Source: Catenisphaera adipataccumulans (GTDB taxonomy: Bacteria > Bacillota_I > Bacilli_A > Erysipelotrichales > Erysipelotrichaceae). Taken from it: a DNA stretch of 64,000 nt. Below, piece by piece: positions 53,928 through 63,029 of this stretch. Below the pieces are notes generated by a model. The model worked only from the letters and a program-made list of their open reading frames with translations. It had not been told where the DNA came from and made no database searches. Both the position numbers and the translations under genes were made by a program. How positions within the stretch are numbered: position 1 is the first letter of the stretch; each line of letters starts with the position of its first letter. The DNA lies in assembly GCF_014202755.1 (NCBI RefSeq), contig NZ_JACHHK010000002.1, forward strand, positions 1 to 64,000, written 5' to 3'.

Positions 53928-54251
53928 ATGAAACTCGTACTCGCTATTGTTTCCAATGATGATGCCTCGGCTTGTGTCAAGGCACTGGTCAAGAAACATT
54001 TCTATGTAACCAAGCTTTCCAGCAGCGGCGGCTTTCTGCGCGCCGGCAATACAACGTTGATCATTGGCTGTGAAGAAGATGAAGTCGGACCGGTCATCAA
54101 GATCTTAGGTGCACATTCTTCGCGCCGCAAGGAAGTTGTGCAAAGCACGGCTGGGTACGATATGGGCGTCTTCACATCTTTTCCGATGGAAATTACCGTC
54201 GGCGGCGCAACCATTTTTGTGTTGAGCGTAGATCAATTCTATAAATTATAA
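53928..54251 (+). CDS. darA: cyclic-di-AMP receptor DarA/PstA (PII-like)
   Basis: 107 residues, a full-length match in pattern to the PII-like c-di-AMP-binding family (YaaQ/DarA/PstA). It begins MKLVLAIVSNDDAS, then KKHFYVTKLSSSGGFLRAGN, TTLIIGCEEDEV and the ending EITVGGATIFVLSVDQFYKL. The protein is a cytosolic trimer in characterised cases; its output is not well known. I start at the ATG at 53928, seven bases after AGAGGTG; another ATG is six bases upstream. purD begins 11 bases downstream, so they are probably one transcription unit. Confidence 0.93.
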   Translation: MKLVLAIVSNDDASACVKALVKKHFYVTKLSSSGGFLRAGNTTLIIGCEEDEVGPVIKILGAHSSRRKEVVQSTAGYDMGVFTSFPMEITVGGATIFVLSVDQFYKL

Positions 54252-54262
54252 AGGAGAACGAT

Positions 54263-55504
54263 ATGAAGATCTTAGTTGTCGGAAAAGGCGGACGGGAACA
54301 TGCCCTGGCTTGGGCTTGCCACCGTTCTCCATTGTGTACGGAATTATTGATGGCCCCGGGCAATCCGGGCATGGCGGCGCTCGGGGAATGTGTCGATGTA
54401 GCCGATGATGATATTGACGGACTGGTCAAATTGGCAAAGGAGCGTCAGGTCGATTTAACCGTGGTCGGTCCGGAAGCGACGCTCGCACTGGGCATCGTGG
54501 ATGCGTTCCAGGCGGCCGGACTGAAGATTTTCGGCCCGACCAAGGCAGCGACGCAGGTCGAATCCAGTAAAGACTTTGCGAAACGGATCATGAAAAAATA
54601 TAACATCCCGACGGCAGCGTATCAGACCTTTGATAATGAGGCAGATGCCTGGGCGTATGTACAGAAACAAGGGGCACCGATCGTCATCAAAGAAGACGGT
54701 CTGAAAGCTGGCAAAGGTGTAACTGTTGCACAGACGCTGGATGAAGCCAAAAAGGCACTGGATATCGCATTTGCGATCGATAACAACCGGGTGGTCATCG
54801 AAGAGTGCCTGGTTGGATTTGAATTTTCTTTGATCAGTCTGGTCCATGGCGATCGGGTCATTCCGCTGGAAGTGGCACAGGATCACAAACCGGTGGGAGA
54901 CGGAGATACCGGTGCGAACACCGGCGGTATGGGTTCATACAGTCCGGTCAAAAAGATCACCCCGGCTCTGCGTCAGGAAGCGCTGGACCGCATCATTCTG
55001 CCGATGGCACAGGCACTGGTCGATGAAGGCATTCCATTTACCGGCTTTCTGTATGGCGGTTTGATGGAAACCAAAGACGGTGTAAAGACCATCGAATTCA
55101 ATGCCCGTTTCGGTGATCCGGAAGCCGAAGTGATCCTGCCGCGCTTAAAGAGCGATTTCGTTCAGGCGATGCTGGATGTGATGGAAGATCGCCCGGTTGA
55201 ACTGGAATGGACCAATCAGGTCAGCCACGGTGTGGTCCTGGCCAGCACCAATTATCCGGCATCTTCTACAAAAGGCGCTGTGATCGAAAATCTGGATCAG
55301 GTAGACGGACTGGTCTTTCATATGGGCACCAAAACAAATGAACAGGGTCAGCTGGTGACCAACGGCGGCCGTGTGCTGATGATCACGACCTTAGCCGATA
55401 CGTTGGAGGAAGCGTTCAAAAAAACATATCAGGAAGTCGCCAAAGTAAAATGTTCGGATTTATTCTATCGTCATGATATCGGCAGAAAGGACATGGACAA
55501 ATGA
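54263..55504 (+). CDS. purD: phosphoribosylamine-glycine ligase (GAR synthetase)
   Basis: 413-residue ATP-grasp enzyme making GAR from phosphoribosylamine, glycine and ATP. It has an N-terminal [13 protein letters not shown], the ATP-grasp segment [15 protein letters not shown] near 138, [17 protein letters not shown] near 210 and the metal-site [13 protein letters not shown] near 280. AAAGGAG precedes the ATG. Its stop overlaps fhs by four bases (ATGA). In many Firmicutes purD closes the purHD end of the main operon; here it lies about 38 kb away with darA. Confidence 0.97.
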   Translation: MKILVVGKGGREHALAWACHRSPLCTELLMAPGNPGMAALGECVDVADDDIDGLVKLAKERQVDLTVVGPEATLALGIVDAFQAAGLKIFGPTKAATQVESSKDFAKRIMKKYNIPTAAYQTFDNEADAWAYVQKQGAPIVIKEDGLKAGKGVTVAQTLDEAKKALDIAFAIDNNRVVIEECLVGFEFSLISLVHGDRVIPLEVAQDHKPVGDGDTGANTGGMGSYSPVKKITPALRQEALDRIILPMAQALVDEGIPFTGFLYGGLMETKDGVKTIEFNARFGDPEAEVILPRLKSDFVQAMLDVMEDRPVELEWTNQVSHGVVLASTNYPASSTKGAVIENLDQVDGLVFHMGTKTNEQGQLVTNGGRVLMITTLADTLEEAFKKTYQEVAKVKCSDLFYRHDIGRKDMDK

Positions 55505-57174
55505 CAGTAAAAAAAGATATAGAGATCGCTCAGGAAACACCCATGGAACCGATTGCGGATGTAGCCGCAAAAGTCGGTATTCCGGCCGATTGCCTGGAGC
55601 CTTATGGAAAATATAAAGCAAAGCTTTCTTTTGATTATTTGAAACAGCTGCAGGACCGCCCGGACGGCAAATTGATCCTGGTTACCGCGATCAACCCGAC
55701 CAAAGCCGGCGAAGGGAAAAGTACAACGACCGTTGGCTTAGGGGATGCGCTGAATCTGCGCGGTCAGAAGACCATGATGGCACTGCGGGAACCGAGCTTA
55801 GGACCGGTATTCGGTCTGAAGGGCGGAGCCACCGGAGGCGGTTATGCCCAGGTGGTGCCGATGGAAGACATCAACCTGCATTTTACCGGTGACATGCATG
55901 CGATCACGACGACGAACAACTTAGTGTGTGCTGCCCTGGACAATTCCATTTATCAGGGAAATCCGCTGCATATCGATCCGGAAAATGTCACATTCAAACG
56001 CTGCATGGATATGAATGACCGCACCTTACGGAACATTACCATCGGCCAGGGTGCGAAAGTCAACGGTGTAGAGCGCAAAGACGGCTTCAACATCACCGTG
56101 GCCAGCGAGATCATGGCCGCTTTATGTCTGGCCGATGATCTGATGGATCTTAAAGAACGTTTCGCAAATATGTTGGTGGCATATACCTACGACGGCGATC
56201 CGGTCTATGTCCGTGATCTGGGCATTCAGGGTGCCATGGCCATGGTCATGAAAGATGCCATCCTGCCGAATATCGTGCAGACACTGGAACATAATCCAGT
56301 GCTGATCCACGGCGGTCCATTTGCGAATATCGCGCATGGCTGCAACTCGGTCATTGCGACGCGTGCTTGTCTGAAACTGGCAGATTATACGGTCACAGAG
56401 GCAGGCTTCGGTGCCGATCTGGGTGCCGAGAAGTTCCTCGATATCAAATGCCGGCTGGCCGGTCTGCATCCGAACGCGGTCGTCATCGTGGCGACGATCC
56501 GGGCGTTGAAACAGCACGGCGGTGTAGCGTTTGAGGATCTGAAGGAAGAAAACGTCGATGCGATGTTAGCGGGCTGCGGCAATTTAGCGAAGCATATCGA
56601 CACCATCCAGCAGTTTGGTCTGCCGTATGTGATCGCGATCAACCAGTTCGCAACCGATACCGAGAAAGAAATTGCAGCATTAGAAAACTGGTGCAAGGAA
56701 AACGGTCATCCGATGTCGCTGTCGCAAGTCTGGGCCAAAGGCGGCGAAGGTGCCCTGGATCTGGCCGATCAGGTCATGGCCCTGTGCGATCAGGAAAATC
56801 ATTATGCGCCGTTGTACGATGTGAATGAACCCATCGAACAAAAGATCGAAACCATCGCTTCCAAGGTATATGGTGCCGACGGCGTTGATTTTACCGATGA
56901 GGCTAAGGCACAGATCGAGACGTTCAATCAGATGGGCTGGGATAAACTGCCGATCTGCATGGCGAAGACACAGATGTCGTTGACCGACAACGGAAAGATC
57001 ATGGGACGGCCGCAGGGCTTCCGCATCACGGTGCGTGAACTGCGTCCGAGCCTGGGTGCCGGCTTTATCGTGGCGCTGACCGGCAAGGTGCTGACGATGC
57101 CAGGTCTGCCGAAGCATCCATCCGCTTTGGATATGGATATTGATGAAAACGGCAAGATCGTCGGCTTGTTCTGA
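55501..57174 (+). CDS. fhs: formate-tetrahydrofolate ligase
   Basis: 557 residues; makes 10-formyl-THF from formate, THF and ATP, feeding PurN and PurH. It has the P-loop [19 protein letters not shown] near 60, [20 protein letters not shown] near 97, the ATP/folate-site region [14 protein letters not shown] and the C-terminal [10 protein letters not shown]. Coupling to purD is by ATGA overlap, so purine and one-carbon genes are co-expressed. Confidence 0.97.
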   Translation: MTVKKDIEIAQETPMEPIADVAAKVGIPADCLEPYGKYKAKLSFDYLKQLQDRPDGKLILVTAINPTKAGEGKSTTTVGLGDALNLRGQKTMMALREPSLGPVFGLKGGATGGGYAQVVPMEDINLHFTGDMHAITTTNNLVCAALDNSIYQGNPLHIDPENVTFKRCMDMNDRTLRNITIGQGAKVNGVERKDGFNITVASEIMAALCLADDLMDLKERFANMLVAYTYDGDPVYVRDLGIQGAMAMVMKDAILPNIVQTLEHNPVLIHGGPFANIAHGCNSVIATRACLKLADYTVTEAGFGADLGAEKFLDIKCRLAGLHPNAVVIVATIRALKQHGGVAFEDLKEENVDAMLAGCGNLAKHIDTIQQFGLPYVIAINQFATDTEKEIAALENWCKENGHPMSLSQVWAKGGEGALDLADQVMALCDQENHYAPLYDVNEPIEQKIETIASKVYGADGVDFTDEAKAQIETFNQMGWDKLPICMAKTQMSLTDNGKIMGRPQGFRITVRELRPSLGAGFIVALTGKVLTMPGLPKHPSALDMDIDENGKIVGLF

Positions 57175-57176
57175 TC

Positions 57177-57203
57177 AAAAGCCTCCTGTAGGAGGCTTTT
57201 TTT
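57177..57203 (+). terminator. intrinsic terminator after fhs
   Basis: The stem AAAAGCCTCC / GGAGGCTTTT with a TGTA loop is followed by further T. Confidence 0.92.
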
Positions 57204-57352
57204 GTGGGCGAAAGAATTCAAATGAAAAAATTCATTTCACATAATATCGATAACTGCTCAAATTTTGAAATATAAGGGGTTATTGATATAATACAAATGC
57301 CGAAATATTGCGTATAAATAAAATAATACATAAATAAAGGAAGAAGCCAATC

Positions 57353-58885
57353 ATGTCAGAAAATGAACACAGAAAACACAGAAAGGTCCTTGTAGACAGT
57401 AAAGCCTTGACAAGCGATGATTTCAAGAAGTATAAAAACATCTTGTCAGATCAGGAGCATACGAATGAAACAATCAAAACACCGGAACCATCCGCATACG
57501 ATGATGATGAGATCATCGGGTCCATGCCAACATTTGATCCAAATGACGTTCCGACGTTGGACCCAGAAGGTTCTAATAGAAAAAATACACCTAAATATTC
57601 TGCCGATACTGCACCGCATAAACAGGAACACAAATCAAAACGCGGTCCGAAGATTGTCGTTGGGATCGCATTGGCCATATGCGCTGCTCTCATTGTCAGC
57701 CAGCTTTCTTTTGGTCAAACGATGGTTGTTCGCGCGGATACGGTCCATGTCGAACTGGGAAAACCAGTCGTTTTGTCTAAATCCAAACTATTGAACACCG
57801 ATGAAATGAAAGGCAAAGACGTTAAGAATACAAAGGTTTCATCCAAGTTGATGACGGATTCAAAACACTATACGTATGATCCAAAATCAAAAACGGTCGT
57901 TTCAAATGGCCATCCGTATTTATTATCTGGGCATTATACTGTGCAGCTCACTGAGGCCAAAGATACCCAAAAGGTCAATATCATCGTTGAAGACACGAAA
58001 AAGCCCGTGTTTCAAATCGCCCCGTCGGAAATCTTCATCGAACAGGATGCAGAAGACGTTGATCTTTCCCGGTATTTTCTTGTCACCGATAAATCAAAGG
58101 TATCACTGTCTTTTTCCAAGTATTCTCTAAAGAAAACCGGAAAACAAACCGTCAAGGTCTCAGCAAAAGATAAGGCAGGGAATAAAGCAAAAAAATCTAT
58201 TGTGATTCACATTCTTTCTGAAGAGGATCTGAAGAAGGGGAAAAAATTGACACCGATGCTGGATGAGACTGTTCCGCTTTCCGCATCCACATATCAGAAG
58301 GTCATGAATGGGGATATGACCGTGCAGATGCTTGACATCTCAGAGAAGACGAAGGAACTCTTTCAGAAAGGGAAATCAGTCAACGGTTATACATCTTTCA
58401 ATTATCAATATAAGAGCGATTCCGATAAACGCTTAAGTATCAAAGAGATCGAGGATAAAAGAAAAGAAATGGCCAAAAAAGACACAACATCAGAAGATAA
58501 AAAAGATAATTCGTCTGACAGTGACACAGCAGACGATTCCGCCTCAAGCTCTTCCGATGAACAAACAAAGAATCAGAATTCGCAGTCTTCATCGAATACA
58601 TCCGCTGATACCGGACATTCCGTATTTGATGATTATCCGAACGGTTTTGCCGGAATGACGCCGGAAGCCGCTAAAGCACAGGATCGTTATATGGTTGAAC
58701 TTGCGAGACAAAATGGTGGTATCTTTGACAATGGCGAAAGTTCAGCGGCTTTAGCGCTGGATTATAATCAGGCTGTTGCTTATGGTGAGCAGCAGGCTGC
58801 CAGCGGACGCTGTTCATCATACTCGATTTCATCACGTGTCGATTATAATGGAGTCACTGAATATCACATTTATTTTAACGAATGA
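57353..58885 (+). CDS. single-pass membrane protein with Ig-like domains, function unknown
   Basis: 510 residues. A hydrophilic cytoplasmic N-terminus (1-98, acidic then KQEHKSKRGPK) is followed by one membrane helix (IVVGIALAICAALIVSQLSF, about 100-119). Outside lie beta-rich segments with Ig-like or DUF5011-like features (DTKKPVFQIAPSEIFIEQDA, KTGKQTVKVSAKDKAGNKAK) at about 140-290. A Ser/Asp-rich linker (365-420) and a C-terminal domain with FAGMTPEAAKAQDRYMVELA and a final Cys (GRCSSYSISS) follow. It shares the Ig-like style with the deacetylase at 52.3 kb. Base composition is AT-richer than fhs. No family recognised. Confidence 0.65.
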   Translation: MSENEHRKHRKVLVDSKALTSDDFKKYKNILSDQEHTNETIKTPEPSAYDDDEIIGSMPTFDPNDVPTLDPEGSNRKNTPKYSADTAPHKQEHKSKRGPKIVVGIALAICAALIVSQLSFGQTMVVRADTVHVELGKPVVLSKSKLLNTDEMKGKDVKNTKVSSKLMTDSKHYTYDPKSKTVVSNGHPYLLSGHYTVQLTEAKDTQKVNIIVEDTKKPVFQIAPSEIFIEQDAEDVDLSRYFLVTDKSKVSLSFSKYSLKKTGKQTVKVSAKDKAGNKAKKSIVIHILSEEDLKKGKKLTPMLDETVPLSASTYQKVMNGDMTVQMLDISEKTKELFQKGKSVNGYTSFNYQYKSDSDKRLSIKEIEDKRKEMAKKDTTSEDKKDNSSDSDTADDSASSSSDEQTKNQNSQSSSNTSADTGHSVFDDYPNGFAGMTPEAAKAQDRYMVELARQNGGIFDNGESSAALALDYNQAVAYGEQQAASGRCSSYSISSRVDYNGVTEYHIYFNE

Positions 58886-58902
58886 TCTATAGTTTAACTA
58901 AA

Positions 58903-58935
58903 AACCTATGAGTTTTTATGCTCATAGGTTCTTTT
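58903..58935 (+). terminator. intrinsic terminator after the Ig-like membrane protein gene
   Basis: A ten-bp perfect stem, AACCTATGAG / CTCATAGGTT, with an eight-base loop is followed by a short T run. Confidence 0.85.
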
Positions 58936-58976
58936 AATATTTTCATGATCGGCTGATGGGAGCATGAAAATAAGGC

Positions 58977-59004
58977 TTGATTATTTGAGAAATTACGATA
59001 TAAT
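58977..59004 (+). promoter_or_regulatory. promoter of tRNA-Leu
   Basis: TTGATT (58977-58982) and TATAAT (58999-59004) are 16 bases apart, about 20 bases before the tRNA. Confidence 0.65.
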
Positions 59005-59023
59005 AAAAAAGCTACAGAAAAAT

Positions 59024-59109
59024 GCAGAAGTGGTGGAACGGCAGACACGCTGTCTTCAGGCGGCAGTGAGAGAGATCTCGTGAGGGTTCAAATCCCTTCT
59101 TCTGCACCA
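59024..59109 (+). tRNA. tRNA-Leu (anticodon CAG)
   Basis: 86 bases including an encoded CCA. The acceptor stem GCAGAAG / CTTCTGC, a D-arm with TGGTGGAACGGCAGA, and an anticodon stem CTGTC / GGCAG around the loop TTCAGGC put CAG at positions 34-36. A long variable arm (class II) and the T-arm with GGTTCAAATCC complete it. It has its own promoter and terminator. Confidence 0.96.
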
Positions 59110-59120
59110 TGTAAAAAACG

Positions 59121-59146
59121 AAAGTCCGGGAGAACCGGACTTTTTT
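59121..59146 (+). terminator. intrinsic terminator after tRNA-Leu
   Basis: The stem AAGTCCGG / CCGGACTT with a five-base loop is followed by T. Confidence 0.92.
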
Positions 59147-59222
59147 CTGTTGGAAAAAATGTGTAAATATACTATTATTAAATCGAAGTAACACATCACA
59201 AGCCGAAGGAGGAATTACAGAA

Positions 59223-60800
59223 ATGAACTGGAAAAATTTAGATGAACTGAAGGCGTTCGATGCGCTGAAAAACACGGAACCAGTGAATGTCCGCGATGTC
59301 ATGACCGGATCAAATGGTGCAGACCGAGTAAAGAACTACAGCGTACCGATGGCCGAAGGAATGGCTTATAATTATGCCGCAAAAGCAGTTGACGATAAGA
59401 TCCTGGATCAGCTGCAGGCTTTGGCGGATGAAGCGGAATTGACACAGAAATATGCCGCATTGTACAACGGTGAAGTGATTAATACGGGTGAAAAACGTTT
59501 GGTCCTGCATCATCTCTGCCGCAGTCAGCTGGGCAAAGATGTTGTTGTGGACGGTGTCAATAAACGTGAATTCTACACGACTCAGCAGCATCGTATTGCA
59601 GAATTCGCAAACAAGGTGCACAGCGGTGAACTGACCAACGAAAAAGGCGAACCGTATAAGATCGTCGTACAGATCGGTATCGGCGGCAGTGACTTAGGTC
59701 CGCGCGCTATTTATCTGGCATTGGAAAACTGGGCAAAAGTAAACAATAAATTAAAGATGGAGGCAAAATTCATCTCCAACGTCGATCCGGATGATGCTTC
59801 GGCTGTTTTGTACGGATTGGATGTGGAACATGCGCTGTTTATTCTGGTTTCAAAATCCGGAACGACCTTGGAAACATTGACCAATGGTGCATTTGTTCAG
59901 GATGCATTGAAGAAAGCAGGATTGGATCCGGCCAAACATATGATCGCTGTGACCAGTGAGACCAGCCCGCTGGCAAAGAATGAAGGCTTTATGGATGCTT
60001 TCTACATGGATGATTACATCGGCGGCCGTTATTCGACTTCTTCTGCGGTCGGATGCGCTGTCCTGTCGCTGGCTTTCGGACCGGATGTATATGCCGACTT
60101 CCTGAATGGTGCAGCCAAAGCGGATGAAACCGCCAAAGATCCGGATATCCGCAAGAATGCAGCGCTGCTGGATGCACTGATCGGTGTTTATGAACGCAAT
60201 GTCCTGGGTTACGATACAACGGCTGTTCTGCCGTATTCACAGGCTTTGAGCCGTTTCCCGGCCCATCTCCAGCAATTGGATATGGAATCCAATGGTAAGT
60301 CTGTCAACCGTTATGGCGATCCGGTCAACTATGTGACCGGTCCGATCATCTTCGGTGAACCAGGCACCAACGGACAGCATTCATTCTATCAGCTGCTGCA
60401 TCAAGGCAAGACGATCGTTCCGCTGCAGTTCGTCGGCTTTAAAGAATCACAGATGGGAAACGATGTGGTCATCGAAGGCAGCACCAGCCAGAAGAAACTG
60501 TGCGCCAATGTTTCTGCTCAGATCGTTGCCTTTGCGTGCGGCAAAGACGATGACAACCCGAACAAGCGCTTTGACGGCGGACGTCCGTCCAGCGTCATCA
60601 TCGGTGAGAAACTGACACCGGCTTCTTTAGGTACGTTACTGGCACATTTTGAAAACAAAGTCATGTACCAGGGCTTCACTTGGAATATCAACAGCTTTGA
60701 CCAGGAAGGTGTTCAGCTGGGCAAGGTCCTGGCAAAACGTGTCCTTGCACACGATACCGACGGTGCTCTGGCTGTTTACAGTGATTTGTTTGAGATTTAA
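59223..60800 (+). CDS. pgi: glucose-6-phosphate isomerase
   Basis: 525 residues; interconverts glucose-6-phosphate and fructose-6-phosphate. SIS-fold motifs visible are QIGIGGSDLGPRA near 147, VSKSGTTLETLTNGAF near 204, GGRYSTSSAVG near 263 and the signature region GEPGTNGQHSFYQLLHQG near 380. AAGGAGG lies ten bases before the ATG. It is monocistronic between two terminators. Confidence 0.97.
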   Translation: MNWKNLDELKAFDALKNTEPVNVRDVMTGSNGADRVKNYSVPMAEGMAYNYAAKAVDDKILDQLQALADEAELTQKYAALYNGEVINTGEKRLVLHHLCRSQLGKDVVVDGVNKREFYTTQQHRIAEFANKVHSGELTNEKGEPYKIVVQIGIGGSDLGPRAIYLALENWAKVNNKLKMEAKFISNVDPDDASAVLYGLDVEHALFILVSKSGTTLETLTNGAFVQDALKKAGLDPAKHMIAVTSETSPLAKNEGFMDAFYMDDYIGGRYSTSSAVGCAVLSLAFGPDVYADFLNGAAKADETAKDPDIRKNAALLDALIGVYERNVLGYDTTAVLPYSQALSRFPAHLQQLDMESNGKSVNRYGDPVNYVTGPIIFGEPGTNGQHSFYQLLHQGKTIVPLQFVGFKESQMGNDVVIEGSTSQKKLCANVSAQIVAFACGKDDDNPNKRFDGGRPSSVIIGEKLTPASLGTLLAHFENKVMYQGFTWNINSFDQEGVQLGKVLAKRVLAHDTDGALAVYSDLFEI

Positions 60801-60804
60801 TTTT

Positions 60805-60828
60805 AAGCCCGCAGCCGCGGGCTTTTTT
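60805..60828 (+). terminator. intrinsic terminator after pgi
   Basis: An eight-bp perfect stem, AAGCCCGC / GCGGGCTT, with an AGCC loop is followed by T. Confidence 0.92.
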
Positions 60829-60842
60829 GATACAATACCCAT

Positions 60843-61181
60843 ATGAAAGATATTCGCACATGGCTGGGCATCGGCGCGGCGGTCCTGGTGATCGTGTTTT
60901 ACCTGATCTTCGATCATCAAAGTGTCTATAAGCCGATCGACCTAACAAAATATTGTATCGTGAAAGATGATACGGTGACCAAGGATCCGGCGCTGAAAAA
61001 AGAACTCGATCCATATAACGAAGTAGACAAAGAATGGTATGACAGTCTGAAATACACCGTGATCAAAAAATCCGGCAATACGTTGACCATCAAGGTTTCC
61101 TACGATAAAGAATGTGAAGAGCAGATGTTTTATGATTTTGAGCCGGATGATTCCGACACGTTTACGATGCAGACGGATTGA
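60843..61181 (+). CDS. small membrane-anchored protein, function unknown
   Basis: 112 residues: a short N-terminus, one hydrophobic segment (WLGIGAAVLVIVFYLIF, 7-23) and an acidic soluble part with two Cys (KYCIVKDD, KECEEQMF). No Shine-Dalgarno precedes the ATG, only TACAAT a few bases after the pgi terminator, so expression may be leaderless or weak. It lies between pgi and purF. No family recognised. Confidence 0.55.
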   Translation: MKDIRTWLGIGAAVLVIVFYLIFDHQSVYKPIDLTKYCIVKDDTVTKDPALKKELDPYNEVDKEWYDSLKYTVIKKSGNTLTIKVSYDKECEEQMFYDFEPDDSDTFTMQTD

Positions 61182-61186
61182 CGTTT

Positions 61187-61195
61187 GTGGTAGAA
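61187..61195 (+). promoter_or_regulatory. extended -10 promoter of purF
   Basis: TGGTAGAAT fits a TGn-extended -10 element about 28 bases before the purF ATG, suggesting purF is transcribed on its own and not with the main purine operon. Confidence 0.45.
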
Positions 61196-61222
61196 TGGTA
61201 ATACCGATAAGGAGAACAAAAA

Positions 61223-62599
61223 ATGGCAGAAATACATGAAGAATGCGGTGTCTTCGGCGTCTATCACGTTGAAAACGCGGCAATGTTGGAGTACTATGGT
61301 CTGCATTCATTGCAGCACCGGGGACAAGAATCCAGCGGTATTGCCGTCTCGGACGGGGAAACGATCAATTCCTATAAAGGCAAGGGCTTGACCGTTGATG
61401 TTTTTCAAAAAGAAAAACTGAGTGCGATGAAAGGAAACACCGCCATCGGTCACGTGCGCTATTCGACCGCCGGCGGACAGGAAGCAGAAAACATTCAGCC
61501 CATCGTGTCAAAAGGACACAATGGCTGTCTGGCTGTATCGCATAATGGGCAGATCGATAATGATGTGGAACTGCGGCTGGAGCTGGAAAATCATGGTGCT
61601 ATCTTTCAGGGCACCGGCGACAGCGAAGTGATCCTGCATCAGATCCAATATGAACGCGGAACACTGCTGGAACGGATCACGCAGGCAGCCCGCAAGCTGG
61701 ACGGTGCGTTTTCATTTTTGGTCATGGACGAAGACCGCATTTATGCGGTGCGTGACCGCTACGGCATCCGGCCGCTAAGCTATGCGCCGTGCCGCCAGGG
61801 CTATGTCATCAGTTCAGAGACGTGTGCTTTTGAGGTCATGGGCATCTATGAAAGCTATGATCTGAAACCAGGAGAAATCGTCGAGTTCTCCAAGGATATC
61901 GTGAAACATTATCAATATACCAATGATATCAGTCATCACATGTGTGCCATGGAATACATCTATTTTGCGCGGCCGGACAGTGTGGTCGAAGGCAAGAACG
62001 TGCATACGTTCCGCAAAGAATCAGGTGCTGTGCTGGCCCGGAAGGATCAGGATCTGCATGCGGATATCGTGGTCGGAGTACCGGATTCCTCGCTTTCGGC
62101 AGCGATTGGATATGCCGAAGAATCGGGCCTGCCGTTTGAAACCGGTTTATTTAAGAACCGCTATGTCGGCCGTACGTTCATTCAGCCGACCCAGGCCATG
62201 CGGGATCAGAGCGTACGCATGAAGCTGAGCCCGGTCGAAAGCGTGGTCAGCGGCAAGTCGGTCGTCATGATCGATGATTCGATCGTGCGCGGGACGACCT
62301 CGCGTCGGATCGTTCAGCTGCTGAAAAGCGCCGGTGCCAAAGAGGTGCATGTGCGCATTGCCAGTCCGGTGTTCGCATATCCATGTTTCTACGGTGTGGA
62401 TACTTCCACAAGAGCGGAACTGATCGGGGCCCGTCTGAATGTCGAGGAGATCTGCGATTATATCAAGGCGGATTCGCTGCGCTATCTGGAAGTGGAAGAT
62501 ATGCGTGAAGTAGCCGGTCAGATTGGTTTATGCCTGGCTTGTTTTGACGGCAAGTATGTGACAAATTTATATACACACGGAAAGGAATTGGAAGACTGA
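61223..62599 (+). CDS. purF: amidophosphoribosyltransferase (canonical)
   Basis: 458 residues; the committing step of purine synthesis, PRPP plus glutamine to phosphoribosylamine. All catalytic residues are in place: nucleophile Cys8 after a short propeptide (EECGVFGVYH), Arg in GHVRYSTAG near 79, SHNGQ near 106 and GTGDSE near 131. The PRPP loop is MIDDSIVRGTTSRR near 350. Fe-S ligand Cys are in HMCAMEY, YPCFYG and GLCLACF. AAGGAG precedes the ATG. It stands apart from the main operon, which carries a degenerate paralogue instead. Confidence 0.97.
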   Translation: MAEIHEECGVFGVYHVENAAMLEYYGLHSLQHRGQESSGIAVSDGETINSYKGKGLTVDVFQKEKLSAMKGNTAIGHVRYSTAGGQEAENIQPIVSKGHNGCLAVSHNGQIDNDVELRLELENHGAIFQGTGDSEVILHQIQYERGTLLERITQAARKLDGAFSFLVMDEDRIYAVRDRYGIRPLSYAPCRQGYVISSETCAFEVMGIYESYDLKPGEIVEFSKDIVKHYQYTNDISHHMCAMEYIYFARPDSVVEGKNVHTFRKESGAVLARKDQDLHADIVVGVPDSSLSAAIGYAEESGLPFETGLFKNRYVGRTFIQPTQAMRDQSVRMKLSPVESVVSGKSVVMIDDSIVRGTTSRRIVQLLKSAGAKEVHVRIASPVFAYPCFYGVDTSTRAELIGARLNVEEICDYIKADSLRYLEVEDMREVAGQIGLCLACFDGKYVTNLYTHGKELED

Positions 62600-62661
62600 G
62601 CATCTGAAGTGCGAAATCGCCAAATTTTCCGTACGATGAACACAGAAATGAGGTGGATATC

Positions 62662-62973
62662 ATGAAAGTTGTAAATCAAGATGAATTTAATAAATTAATG
62701 AAAGAAGACGCTGTATTGGTGGATTTCTTCGCAACGTGGTGCGGCCCATGTAAAATGCTGTCGCCGCTGCTGGAATCCATGGCCAGTGAATACGAAGGCC
62801 GCTGCCAGTTTGTAAAAGTAGATGTCGATCAGGAACCGGATCTGGCCGGTCAGTTTGGCATCATGGCGGTACCGACCGTGATCTTATTCAAGAACGGCAA
62901 ACAAGCTGCAAGCTTTGCCGGCTATCAGGCAAAGCCGCAGGTGCAGCAGTGGCTGGACAGTCATTTAGCGTAA
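62662..62973 (+). CDS. trxA: thioredoxin
   Basis: 103 residues with the active site FATWCGPCKML near 28 and the cis-Pro segment MAVPTVILFKNG near 72. It is reduced by TrxB (50802). I start at the ATG at 62662, with GAGGTGG upstream; an in-frame GTG nine bases earlier is part of that site. Confidence 0.96.
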   Translation: MKVVNQDEFNKLMKEDAVLVDFFATWCGPCKMLSPLLESMASEYEGRCQFVKVDVDQEPDLAGQFGIMAVPTVILFKNGKQAASFAGYQAKPQVQQWLDSHLA

Positions 62974-62980
62974 AAGAAAT

Positions 62981-63002
62981 GCCCGCAGATGCGGGCTTTT
63001 TT
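62981..63002 (+). terminator. intrinsic terminator after trxA
   Basis: The stem GCCCGC / GCGGGC with an AGAT loop is followed by six T. Confidence 0.9.
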
Positions 63003-63006
63003 CATG

Positions 63007-63029
63007 AAAAAAGCGGCTTATGCCGCTTT
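63007..63029 (-). terminator. intrinsic terminator of cstA
   Basis: The stem AAAGCGGC / GCCGCTTT has six T on the minus strand. The cstA stop codon lies in the loop. Confidence 0.85.
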
